Source: Baaleninema simplex PCC 7105 (lineage in GTDB: Bacteria; Cyanobacteriota; Cyanobacteriia; Cyanobacteriales; Geitlerinemataceae). Taken from it: a stretch of DNA of 56,613 bases. Each line of letters starts with the position of its first letter. Position 1 is the first letter of the stretch. Of this stretch, positions 27,066 through 35,252 are shown piece by piece. A program made the translations under genes and the position numbers. A model generated the notes under the pieces. That model saw only the letters and a list, made by a program, of their open reading frames with translations, was not told the DNA's origin and searched no databases. The stretch covers positions 179,999 through 236,611 of the forward strand of contig NZ_KB235959.1 of assembly GCF_000332355.1 (NCBI RefSeq), written 5' to 3'.

Positions 27066-28241
27066 GGGGAGCATCTATTTTAAGTAATGAGTAAAAATAC
27101 TTAAGCCAACTCGCGATTGAGATAAGCACAGCGTAAACGCAACATGGGATTGACATTCTCTCGATTCCACTGCGCTCCGGAAATCTTCATTCTCAAACCA
27201 ATGCGTTTAATAGTCGATTCAACTTCCCCCGAACCAATGACCTGGCCGTTTTCCTGGCGTTGGGCATAATTCGGTAAGCGATGAGAATGGCGCTCTATAT
27301 AGTTGAGGAAGTTGACCACTTCTGGAGTACGCCACTGGCCGAACTCGGCCCCCGCGGCTTCGACCTCACCCTGCCACAAATGCTCTCGTACCGCTTCTAA
27401 ACGTTGGTTTGAACCCCCAACCCGATGCAGATTTTCTATCAAGTGATACCAGTCGAGGATTTCCTGGCGTTGGGATTCCTTGAGGCAATCACGAGCCAAA
27501 TTCCAGACACCGGGATGACCGTCGGCCACGACACTCACCGACTCAGCCCTTGGCTGTTGGCGTACCCAGTCGGCCAATTGAGCGTTGTCTTGAAAGACGG
27601 CGGCACAAACCTGTCCGTGTAGAGCAATGGCTTTGTAGTCGCGCCAGAGACTTTCTTGTCCTTTAGGGGTGCGTAGTCGCACCTTGCCACCATCAACACT
27701 CATTTCCCTCACCGAGTCTTGGCTTTGGCTCAATGACAGTGCGTTTTGGCGGGCTTGGCGATGCTGAGTGCCGTGAGAAACCTTGACCCCAGTCAGGACT
27801 TCGATATCGACTTCAGCGTTAGCGAAGGATTCGTTGGCACAAAGGAGCAACGAACAACGTTCTAGATGAGGACTCACTCGTGTGCGGGGCTTAACCTTTA
27901 AGCGTTTGGCTTGATTACTGGTTAGGGAGACTTCTCCAATACAGCTCCTAATTTTTCGTTCTCGTCCGCTACGAGTCTGGCTGCTTTGGGCAAAAAAATA
28001 GGGCCAGTTCCGGGCCAAGGGTTTCGAGCCAGTGGTCGCGCAGGCTCAGCTCGATGCTCTCGAAGTCTTGGACTTTCTCTTTAGGGGTATTTTGGTACAG
28101 GATATCGGCGATCGTCTCGGCAGCTTGTTTGAGTTTTTGACGTTCTTCTGGGGTCATTGACGACTGGGGAATGCTTTCCTCTCTATTCTCGAACCTCTGT
28201 CAATGCGTATTTCTACTCATTGCCTTAACTAGATGCTCCCC
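27066..28241 (-). mobile_element. ISKra4-like insertion sequence with 7-bp target duplication
   Basis: Inverted termini GGGGAGCATCTA at 27066 and TAGATGCTCCCC ending at 28241, with similarity continuing inward (TAAG, AATGAGTA, AAATAC). The 1176-bp element is flanked by direct repeats TCGGAAA at 27059-27065 and 28242-28248. It carries one transposase split over two frames. The family is assigned from the transposase sequence. Confidence 0.75.
27101..28157 (-). CDS. ISKra4-like transposase in two overlapping frames (frameshift at a T7 run)
   Basis: The first frame (28157 to 27969, 62 residues) starts MTPEERQKLKQAAETIADIL and reaches LGPELALFF. The second frame carries on from near 28000 with FFAQSSQTRSGRERKIRSC and runs to 27101. 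Joining them needs a net change of one base at TATTTTTTTGCCC, a run of seven T on the minus strand (27992-27998 on plus); six T would fuse the frames. The second frame has a DDE layout: Asp in MSVDGGKVRLRT, Asp in VVADGHPGVWNLA and Glu in GSGEVESTIKR. The shift may be a mutation or may be bridged by slippage. All catalytic residues remain. Confidence 0.75.
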
Positions 28242-28335
28242 TCGGAAAGCGTCGATCGGTGCGTAGCACTATCGAGTACGGATAGCACGTCTCCGATAAA
28301 TTTACATTTTTGAGATGCACTCGATCGCACGATTG

Positions 28336-29121
28336 TTAGGAAACAGACAGGATACCACGCTTCAGTATAGTTACTCGCTCGTATAAACTGAGAGAATCGC
28401 GATTTTGTAGGCTTTCAAGCAGTCGATCTAACACGAGTTTAAGCTCGGTTAACGTCGTCGATTGCAACAGTCGAGATATGTCTCGACCGAGCAGATAAAT
28501 ATTCGCGTCGAGAAAATCAAGGGTTTCGTTAGCTAATTCGTCGTAAAGCTCATTATACACTCGTTCGTCATCTTCATATTTTGCGAAAATAAATTCAATA
28601 TCTTCCAAATCTTTCTGAGTCCGTTCTCCGCGATCTCCCCAAGCAAAAATCTTGAGAGTCACAAATGCGGGAAGCGTCAGAATGGGAATTTCGAGATTTT
28701 CAATTCGAGTAATCTCTGAATTGACGCGAGCCTCGGTGAATCCTAAGACATTCATTGAATTTTCACTATCTGACCAAATAATTTTGCCATCGGGTTGAGC
28801 GATGTCTCCAAACGGAATGATATCAACTTCTATATTAGTTTCAATATGTACGATTTTATGAAGTGTTGAAGTGGCTCGAAAACGCGGCGCGTTTCCTTGA
28901 GTTAGGGTTTCATGTAGTCTTGTGTAAGATTGCCAACTATCGATCGATATTCCTACATCCCAGTCTGTTGTCCCTCGTCCGTCTCCAAATTGTCGGTCGA
29001 ATATTAAAATTCTCGCTCCTGCACCAACTAAAATTATAGGAATATCGAGGTAATTTGCGATATTTAGTAAATCTGACAAAACTTGTTTGTCTTGCGGATT
29101 AATTATATTTTTGGCAGGCAT
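28336..29121 (-). CDS. AbiEii-like nucleotidyltransferase toxin
   Basis: 261 residues with the minimal nucleotidyltransferase fold: ILVGAGARILIFDRQF around residues 31-44 and the metal-binding TTDWDVGI, with Asp53 and Asp55. Then a strand with EVDIIPFGD near residue 100 supplies a probable third Asp. The C-terminal half is helical. This matches the AbiEii/AbiGii family, which in type IV toxin-antitoxin and phage abortive systems modifies RNA or tRNA using nucleoside triphosphates. Its start overlaps the 3' end of the upstream AbiEi-like gene by 19 bp, implying translational coupling. The DNA is visibly more AT-rich than nearby genes, suggesting horizontal gain. Confidence 0.7.
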   Translation of the reverse strand: MPAKNIINPQDKQVLSDLLNIANYLDIPIILVGAGARILIFDRQFGDGRGTTDWDVGISIDSWQSYTRLHETLTQGNAPRFRATSTLHKIVHIETNIEVDIIPFGDIAQPDGKIIWSDSENSMNVLGFTEARVNSEITRIENLEIPILTLPAFVTLKIFAWGDRGERTQKDLEDIEFIFAKYEDDERVYNELYDELANETLDFLDANIYLLGRDISRLLQSTTLTELKLVLDRLLESLQNRDSLSLYERVTILKRGILSVS

Positions 29122-30182
29122 TTTATATATTTGTCGTAAATCAGTTGAGCGGTTTTTTTTAATCGACTATCACTCATCCGAACGAGTTCTGCTCGAATGA
29201 GAAACGGACTAACAATATACTTTTCTTGTCGAAAGACTTTACTCCATTGCGGCTCGGGTTCTCCAAAATTTCGCAAAAAAGTAATACTTCCATTTGGATC
29301 GGGCTTCAATTTTAAATCTAATGCTATTTTGCGAAGGTTGAAATTAGGATTCAAGTGAAGAGTGGCATGAATTGGACGAAGATATTTTGTGAGTTTAGCA
29401 GCAGCCAACTCACCGCCAATTAAATAATCATGAATAGAGGCAAACTGGTCGATCGCTTCGGCAATGTCGAAAAATTTACGGTTGCCAATCGGCGAAAAAT
29501 TTTCAATCATTAAGGTGTTTCTGAGGCTTTCGGAATATCCTAATTCCCATCGTTCGAGGAGTTTAAGCGGATCGATAATTTTATAACCAGTTTTAACGCC
29601 ATATTGAATGTAATTTAAGTCTTGAAGTTTGTCTAATGTCCGTTTAACCGTCTTTAAGCTAACTCCCGATAGTTGGGAAACGCGATCGACATCGATCGGC
29701 TGTAATGTCCATCGCCAATCTTCCAATACGGCATACATGACTTGCAAAGAAGAATTAGTGATATTTAAAGACTTACGTTTTTGGGATCGAACAGTATTAT
29801 TTTTGACGAATACATAAAAAGTGGGACGATTGAGATATATCGTTCCTTTAATGTCAATAAATTCAATATTGTTTTGAGCCAACTTTTCGGCGACTAGATT
29901 GGACAAATCGCTTGTAATCAACAAAGGACTAACTTCATCTTTGAGTCGAAAAGATAAATTTTTAAAATATTCAGAAATTGCCTCAATCGAATCGTAAGTT
30001 AAATGGGTTTTAATTTCACAGATATAGTCGATACTTTGCTGAGAGGTTTTAATTCTCAAGGAACCATCCGCCAAAACATTTTCACTCAAGTAAGGCTCTT
30101 CTCTAACGGTCGCTTCCTGAATATTAGGTAATGAGTTGAGAGTTTCAAGGCATTTTTGAAAAATGGGAGTCTTCGGATACAT
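29103..30182 (-). CDS. AbiEi-like antitoxin/regulator with a nuclease-like N-terminal domain
   Basis: 359 residues from the ATG at 30182; the frame starts at 30230 but the added 16 residues are hydrophobic leader sequence. A central winged-helix (about residues 165-215, with DRVSQLSGVSLKTVKRTLDK then LQDLNYIQYG) fits a DNA-binding autoregulator. Before it, about residues 25-140 have the order of a restriction-endonuclease-like fold (YICEIKTHLTYD, then LLITSDLS, then NNIEFIDIKGTIYLN). This arrangement occurs in proteins annotated as type IV AbiEi antitoxins. The C-terminal part is unassigned. It overlaps the toxin gene and should be its cognate partner. Whether the first domain is catalytic is uncertain, because a full PD-(D/E)XK motif is not clear. 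Confidence 0.6.
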   Translation of the reverse strand: MYPKTPIFQKCLETLNSLPNIQEATVREEPYLSENVLADGSLRIKTSQQSIDYICEIKTHLTYDSIEAISEYFKNLSFRLKDEVSPLLITSDLSNLVAEKLAQNNIEFIDIKGTIYLNRPTFYVFVKNNTVRSQKRKSLNITNSSLQVMYAVLEDWRWTLQPIDVDRVSQLSGVSLKTVKRTLDKLQDLNYIQYGVKTGYKIIDPLKLLERWELGYSESLRNTLMIENFSPIGNRKFFDIAEAIDQFASIHDYLIGGELAAAKLTKYLRPIHATLHLNPNFNLRKIALDLKLKPDPNGSITFLRNFGEPEPQWSKVFRQEKYIVSPFLIRAELVRMSDSRLKKTAQLIYDKYIKCLPKI

Positions 30183-30270
30183 TGACAAATCTAAATTGCT
30201 ACGATGGAAGATAAAAAATATTGTAATCAATTTGGATTGAGTTGGAATCCAGTCTCAAGGTTCGACTCAG

Positions 30271-31707
30271 CTATAAATTTTCCTCGTATTCGGCGAATTT
30301 ATCGGACAACGCCGCCATATGTCGCCATAATTCTAATCCTCCCGCCCAGGTTCGCGAGGGGAGATGACCGACAGGCGCTCTCAGATTGAATTTGAAGGTT
30401 TGAGAGGGCGATCGCGATTTGGCTACCGGCCACCCCACGCGATCGCAAAACTCAGGATAGTCGCGATCGACCCCTTCGTAAATCTGTCGTTGAACGCTAA
30501 ACCCAAACTTGCGGTTGGAGTACTTCACCCACAGGCGATCGATCGTCTGCAAATCCTCACAAGGAAGTTTGGCGATTTCTCGATAGGCGAGATATCCCGC
30601 CGTCGAACGACGCACTAGAAAACACAGCAATTTATGCGTCAGGCGATCGCTATCTTTCCACTTCCGCTTCACCAGCAAATCTCGCAGTTCTGTATAATCG
30701 ACCCCGACTTCAGAAATTAAGCGATCGGGAGTCTTGGGAACCGGACGCAACAGTGTATCGAGGATCGATCGCTTGGGAGGAGGCGCGAGTTTTCCTTTCG
30801 GATGGGATTTGACGGGTTTCGGTTGCAGCGGTTGTAAGTCTTGCAACATTGCTTTCGCAGATCGATAGCGTCGTTCGAGAGGAGTTTCGATCGCTTTATC
30901 CAACACCAACCCCAGTTGTGGCGAAATGCGAACGCCGTTGGGGAGAAACTGACGCCAACGCCAACACCCGCGAACGATGTCGTAAAGTTCCATCGGAAGC
31001 ATTCCCGTCAGCAACCGCAGACAAGTCACGCCGAGACAGTAAATATCGGTGGCGGGAAACGCCTGACCCCGCATTTGTTCGGGAGCCATGTATTCAGGAC
31101 TTCCGATCGCCGTTCCGGTTTGCAATAACGCCGTTTCCGTAACAACCTTCGCCACGCCGAAATCGATGAGGACGAATTCGTTGCTATCCCGCCGCCGCAT
31201 GATGTTTTGGGGTTTGACGTCCCGGTGAATCGCCTGTCTTTCGTGGACGTATTGCAACACGGGAAGTAAATTTTCGAGGAGTTGGCGAATTTGGACTTCG
31301 CTAAAGGTTCCTTTTTCTTTGAGTTCGTCAGCGAGGGTTTCTCCGTCGATCCACTCTTGCACGAGATAGAGTTGGTTGTCTTGCTCGAAATGTGCCAGAA
31401 GTGTGGGAATTTGGGGATGTTGACCGAGATTGTCCAGGCTGACGGCTTCGCGATCGAACAGTTCGAGCATCTTTTTCCCGATGGGAGAGTCGCGATCGAA
31501 CGGATGGAGTTGTTTGACGACGCAATGGGGTTTGGAGGGAAGATCTTCGTCAACGGCGAGGTACGTTTTACCAAATCCCCCCTGTCCGATAGGTTTGAGA
31601 ACGCGGTAGCGATCGCGCAACAGCAGCTTCGTTCCGCAATTCGTGCAAAAATCACCGTCACCGGGGTTGCGGGGTTGGGTGCAGTAAGGATTGATGCAGT
31701 GACTCAT
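30271..31707 (-). CDS. Serine/threonine protein kinase with N-terminal zinc ribbon and C-terminal GUN4 domain
   Basis: 478 residues in three parts. Residues 1-27 are a zinc ribbon with Cys4, Cys9, Cys21 and Cys24. Residues about 33-295 are a Hanks-type kinase: glycine loop IGQGGFGKTYLAV, VAIK-type Lys65 (CVVKQLHPF), the catalytic IHRDVKPQNIM, and the DFG motif (VLIDFGVAK) followed by GSPEYMAPEQ. Residues about 330-475 form a GUN4 domain (LRDLLVKRKWKDSDRLTHKLL, FGFSVQRQIYEG), a tetrapyrrole-binding module known for regulating magnesium chelatase. The fusion suggests a kinase that senses tetrapyrroles; that role is inferred. No transmembrane segment is visible. Confidence 0.85.
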   Translation of the reverse strand: MSHCINPYCTQPRNPGDGDFCTNCGTKLLLRDRYRVLKPIGQGGFGKTYLAVDEDLPSKPHCVVKQLHPFDRDSPIGKKMLELFDREAVSLDNLGQHPQIPTLLAHFEQDNQLYLVQEWIDGETLADELKEKGTFSEVQIRQLLENLLPVLQYVHERQAIHRDVKPQNIMRRRDSNEFVLIDFGVAKVVTETALLQTGTAIGSPEYMAPEQMRGQAFPATDIYCLGVTCLRLLTGMLPMELYDIVRGCWRWRQFLPNGVRISPQLGLVLDKAIETPLERRYRSAKAMLQDLQPLQPKPVKSHPKGKLAPPPKRSILDTLLRPVPKTPDRLISEVGVDYTELRDLLVKRKWKDSDRLTHKLLCFLVRRSTAGYLAYREIAKLPCEDLQTIDRLWVKYSNRKFGFSVQRQIYEGVDRDYPEFCDRVGWPVAKSRSPSQTFKFNLRAPVGHLPSRTWAGGLELWRHMAALSDKFAEYEENL

Positions 31708-32007
31708 CGTTGTTTGTTGTCCGTGGCGATCGCTCTCCTCGCTCGTCTGTCATAACACAGTTGGAATAGTTGACAGGTGGCCGTTGATGTCGTTTTAACG
31801 GATACGGTATTCTCGAGAACGACTCGGTGTTTTCGGACTCTGTCTTCTTTGGAGATGGGGAAGCGAGGGCGTTTGGGAAGCGATCGTGATTTTCGATCGT
31901 TCTGGGATACTTCACTAACATTTTTGCCAAAAGGGGTTGCCAAAATCTTCTCAAAACTGTTTTAATAGAGAGATATGCGCGTAACGCGCAAACCGAAGAA
32001 CGGATTC
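31708..32007. other. Spacer between kinase gene and tRNA-Leu
   Basis: About 300 bp that hold the divergent promoters of the kinase and the tRNA. I found no gene, structured RNA or repeat beyond this. Confidence 0.5.
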
Positions 32008-32092
32008 GGGGGTGTGGCGGAATGGTAGACGCTACGGACTTAAAATCCGTTGACTGGTGACAGTCGTGTGGGTTCAAGTCCCACCACCCCCA
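32008..32092 (+). tRNA. tRNA-Leu (anticodon TAA), intronless
   Basis: An 85-nt class II tRNA. The acceptor arm GGGGGTG pairs with CACCCCC and discriminator A follows. The anticodon arm is ACGGA-CTTAAAA-TCCGT. A long variable arm (TGACTGGTGACAGTCG) and a T arm GTGGG-TTCAAGT-CCCAC complete it. The gene lacks the group I intron that interrupts tRNA-Leu(UAA) in many other cyanobacteria. Confidence 0.95.
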
Positions 32093-33023
32093 TTTACAGT
32101 AAGCCGCAAACAGTGAGCATCGAGCAGTTTTGAGCGACTGTTACGGTTTGTGTATTGTTGCGATTAGAAGTTAAACGCTGTCGATCGAGCGTAAAATTTA
32201 GGCTGTGTTTTAGGCTTGCGGTGTTTGTGGACATCGATGCGCGAATCGAGCAGGACAACGCATTGCTTAAATTTGGACATATGGGTGCGATCGCCCTGAC
32301 CCGCATCAGATCGGGGCGTTTTGCATAAACGTCTTACGGGAAAGCTGCGCTCGTACAAACGATCGGAGAATCGCTCCAACGGAGAGAGAGCGCACTGTAG
32401 CGGAATTTTCTAACGAGCCGAGTTGAGTCTGTTGCGGTTGTCGTTCCTTCGCCAGACCTTAAAGATTAAAAATTAACATATAGACAGTCAATGCGATCGC
32501 CAAACAGTCAGAATATTTTTTAAAAAATTAGCGATCGCTCACACACATTAGCCCAAAATATTCATAGTCAGCAGACTGGTTTTGGAGTGAGCTTTTTAGA
32601 GAAAAACACTTGACAAAAATGCGAATAAAGGTAACGATTTTCGATCGGCTTAAATTGTCCGTGATAGAGTTGTCGCGTAAGGAAAAGATACTTAGACTTA
32701 AGCCATTAAAGCTCGATGAAAGGCTTTTGTTTAGTATAACAATTTAGGTAATATAAAGTTATTTTTGTTATATTTTTTAATTTTTGAAATGCAAAAATTA
32801 CCTAAATTAAATAAATTGAAAATAAACTGCGATCGCTGAGTTCGATACAAATTCAACAAATCGGTAGATCGTAAAACAAAATCACAAACTATAAAGCTAC
32901 ACCAAAAAAACAACAAAATCGAAATCTCACAACATCTTAAAAAACCTAAAAGCCATACAAGTCAGACGAAAAAAACAAACAAAATCGAAAGACATCCTAT
33001 CGAAAAAAGAGGGGGGTTACATC
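32093..33023. other. 931-bp spacer, strongly AT-rich in its right half
   Basis: No convincing gene. From about 32460 to 33000 the DNA is much richer in A/T than the surroundings, with many A-runs. It contains the inverted repeat listed separately. The segment nearest the next gene ends in GAGGGGGG, a strong ribosome-binding site for the start at 33024. The left half (32093-32450) has ordinary composition and may hold degraded sequence, but I recognise nothing in it. Confidence 0.6.
32741..32808. repeat. 12-bp perfect inverted repeat in the AT-rich leader
   Basis: AATTTAGGTAAT at 32741-32752 and ATTACCTAAATT at 32797-32808 are perfect complements around a 44-base T-rich loop. It could be a regulator site, a leader hairpin or a relic of a small mobile element. 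Confidence 0.6.
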
Positions 33024-34964
33024 ATGAATACACTCACCTTCGATTTAGACTTTACGACACAAGACCAAAGCCCTTGGCACAATGGAGATGCATTTAATTT
33101 TTTAGACAGCCGATTTCTGGGGGTAGATTGGGACAAAACACTATCCCAAAAAATCGGATCTAAAAATATCTTCATCCGACCTTCCATTGCCAGTACTGGA
33201 AAAATTGGTTTGCAGTCTGATTTACAAATTCAGGGCGGTCTTGTCAACGCATCGCTCCCTGTCGATTTATGGATTCAAGTTCCCGATCTCGTTAAATCGG
33301 GAGATTTGGTGACAATTAAATCGGGGTTTGTGTTAGATAATGCAGCTACGTTTTCAACCTTGAGTCCAGATGCTTCCTATTCTCTCGATGCAATTTTTGG
33401 CATGAATGCAGAAGCCAGCATCGCCGGAAAAGCACTCTTCAAACGCTCTCAGTTTGACTGGAAAATCTTTGATTGGAATTTACCTGAAAAAACGACCGAT
33501 CTTGTCGATATCAATGCAGCAGGTAGTGACATTAAAATTCCCTTAAACGATTTTGGTAATATTGAATTGCGCCTACCAAAAATCGACACAACAGGGAATT
33601 TGACTGCTCCAAATACACTCTCGTCATCAGGAAGCGATACTTTTCTTGAAGCAGAACTTGACTTAGACGGTATCGCGACTACGATCCTTCAAAAAGTTGG
33701 CGTTCCAGTTCCTCCGCTCGAAAAACAATGGTCTAAGGAATTTTTTGGAGGATTCATTAAATTAGGCGGTGGCTACAACCTTTTAGACGTTGATATTTTA
33801 CCCGAACTCAACTTCAGTCAAGACTTCAATTTGACCACAGAGGCACTGTCGGGAAATTTGACGCTAGAAAATGGGGATGTTCTCAATTTCGAGATCGGAC
33901 AAGATTTGACGTTTGCCGTTCCCGATGGCGTCGGTGACACGTTAGAGCTAGATGCTGTTCTCGACCTAGACACGGACTTCACGAATACGACCACGCTAGG
34001 CTACGATGTCGATTTGGGTTTAGAAGCGTTGTCTTTAAACGGACAAGTCAAAATTGATTTCAAACGGTTGAAAGACATCGATCGAAGCTTCAGTTTAGGA
34101 CCTGCCTTGAAGAAACGCTACAACTTGTTAGACGGAGACGTTATCGATGTCTACGATCGCACGTTCGATCTAGGAGGTTTAAACTCCCAAACCTTGAGCT
34201 TTAATATTCCAGTTGAAGAAGGAACGCAACCGCCTGCCAATTCGCTGACTCTCGGCGCATCCGCCGATACCTATATTCGTACCGATCTCGATATCAGGCG
34301 CAACGATAACTACGGGAAGCAACACTTTATTTCAGTGGGAACCTCTCGCGGAGGTGGAGGGATTCCTTTTGGACATCCTGATGCCATACGATCGCTCGTC
34401 CGCTTCGATTTCGACGAAGCGTTTGAAGATCCTCCCGATGCGATCTCCAAAGCCACGTTAGAGCTAACCATTCAAGATTTTAGTGACGGTTCCAACTCCG
34501 ATCGCTATACCGTAGACGTCCATCACATCGATCCCTTAACGGGAATGGAAAACGGCGATGGAGGGTATGGAGAAGGTGGAACCTGGAACGAAGGAAATGG
34601 CTTTGAAGGCTCTCCCGCACCGAGCGGAGCAGTCGATCCCGATACCGCATTTGGCGTAGCTTGGATGGGTGGTGGAATCGATGGCGAAAATAACGAAACT
34701 CAGCCCGATTTCGATTCCCTCATTGTTGCGAGTGCCACGATCGATCACAACGTTCACACCATTGGAGACGTAATTCGTTGGGACGTTACGCCACTGGTTC
34801 GAGATTGGCTCGACGGAACCGTTCCCAATCATGGAATGATGCTCGTTGACGAAACGCAAAATCCAGATAACTCGTTCCGAGCCGTTCAGTTTGGCTCGCG
34901 CGAAGGTCTCTCCTCGGGCTTACCGAATGCTGTGGCAGAACCCAAATTAATTTTAGAGTGGTAG
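33024..34964 (+). CDS. DNRLRE-domain protein with unassigned N-terminal region
   Basis: 646 residues. The last 235 or so form a DNRLRE domain (also called CBM96), shown by SLTLGASADTYIRTDLDIRRND, then VRFDFDE, ATLELTIQDF, YTVDVHHIDP, WDVTPLVRDWLDGT and the final PKLILEW. Such modules occur in extracellular proteins and bind or pack against polysaccharides. The first 400 residues have no recognised domain: they are beta-rich, acidic and Asn/Asp-rich, with repeated patterns such as ELDLDGIATT and LDAVLDLDTDF. No Sec signal peptide is seen. The ATG has a strong GAGGGGGG ribosome site. The DNA is AT-richer at the 5' end. A structural or matrix role is only a guess. Confidence 0.65.
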   Translation: MNTLTFDLDFTTQDQSPWHNGDAFNFLDSRFLGVDWDKTLSQKIGSKNIFIRPSIASTGKIGLQSDLQIQGGLVNASLPVDLWIQVPDLVKSGDLVTIKSGFVLDNAATFSTLSPDASYSLDAIFGMNAEASIAGKALFKRSQFDWKIFDWNLPEKTTDLVDINAAGSDIKIPLNDFGNIELRLPKIDTTGNLTAPNTLSSSGSDTFLEAELDLDGIATTILQKVGVPVPPLEKQWSKEFFGGFIKLGGGYNLLDVDILPELNFSQDFNLTTEALSGNLTLENGDVLNFEIGQDLTFAVPDGVGDTLELDAVLDLDTDFTNTTTLGYDVDLGLEALSLNGQVKIDFKRLKDIDRSFSLGPALKKRYNLLDGDVIDVYDRTFDLGGLNSQTLSFNIPVEEGTQPPANSLTLGASADTYIRTDLDIRRNDNYGKQHFISVGTSRGGGGIPFGHPDAIRSLVRFDFDEAFEDPPDAISKATLELTIQDFSDGSNSDRYTVDVHHIDPLTGMENGDGGYGEGGTWNEGNGFEGSPAPSGAVDPDTAFGVAWMGGGIDGENNETQPDFDSLIVASATIDHNVHTIGDVIRWDVTPLVRDWLDGTVPNHGMMLVDETQNPDNSFRAVQFGSREGLSSGLPNAVAEPKLILEW

Positions 34965-34973
34965 TCGAACGAC

Positions 34974-34999
34974 GCGGGCGATCGAGTGCGATCGCCCGC
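34974..34999. terminator. 11-bp hairpin after the DNRLRE gene
   Basis: GCGGGCGATCG at 34974-34984 pairs with CGATCGCCCGC at 34989-34999 across a 4-base loop, 9 bp past the stop. It contains the HIP1 core and lacks a U-tract, so it is either an inefficient terminator or an mRNA 3'-end stabiliser. Confidence 0.45.
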
Positions 35000-35252
35000 C
35001 ATATTGAGAAGTGTCTCGGCGTGCCAAAGCGAGCCAGAACCGTAGAGGTTGGGGCTTGAGATGGCGCGATCGTGCCGCTACGACATCCACCCCCCACTTT
35101 GTCAGCGAAGATAGCGGACAATATCTTGTGTGTCCTCTCGTTTCACGATCGCCTTCTACATCATGACCGTATCAGAGCTTCAAGCGCTACGGGTTAGTGA
35201 AACAGGAGGCGTATAGTGAAGTAAGACCAATTCGTGTTTTCCCTAGGAGGGT

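Larger units (their letters stand above)
26984..28322. mobile_element. MITE-like element interrupted by an ISKra4-like insertion sequence
   Basis: GGGTGTATCTCA at 26984-26995 is inverted, with two mismatches, as TGAGATGCACTC at 28311-28322. ATGTAAA follows inside the left arm and TTTACAT precedes the right arm. The termini match the 122-bp element at 18122. Removing the nested insertion and one target copy leaves an element of about 155 bp. The left end extends the GNAT reading frame. Confidence 0.5.

Noticed and set aside
32008-32092. Group I intron in tRNA-Leu(UAA)
   Set aside because: The anticodon arm is continuous over 17 bases, so no intron is present.
34974-34999. Strong Rho-independent terminator
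   Set aside because: The hairpin is good but no T-tract follows; it is largely a HIP1-containing palindrome, so it is listed only as a weak terminator.
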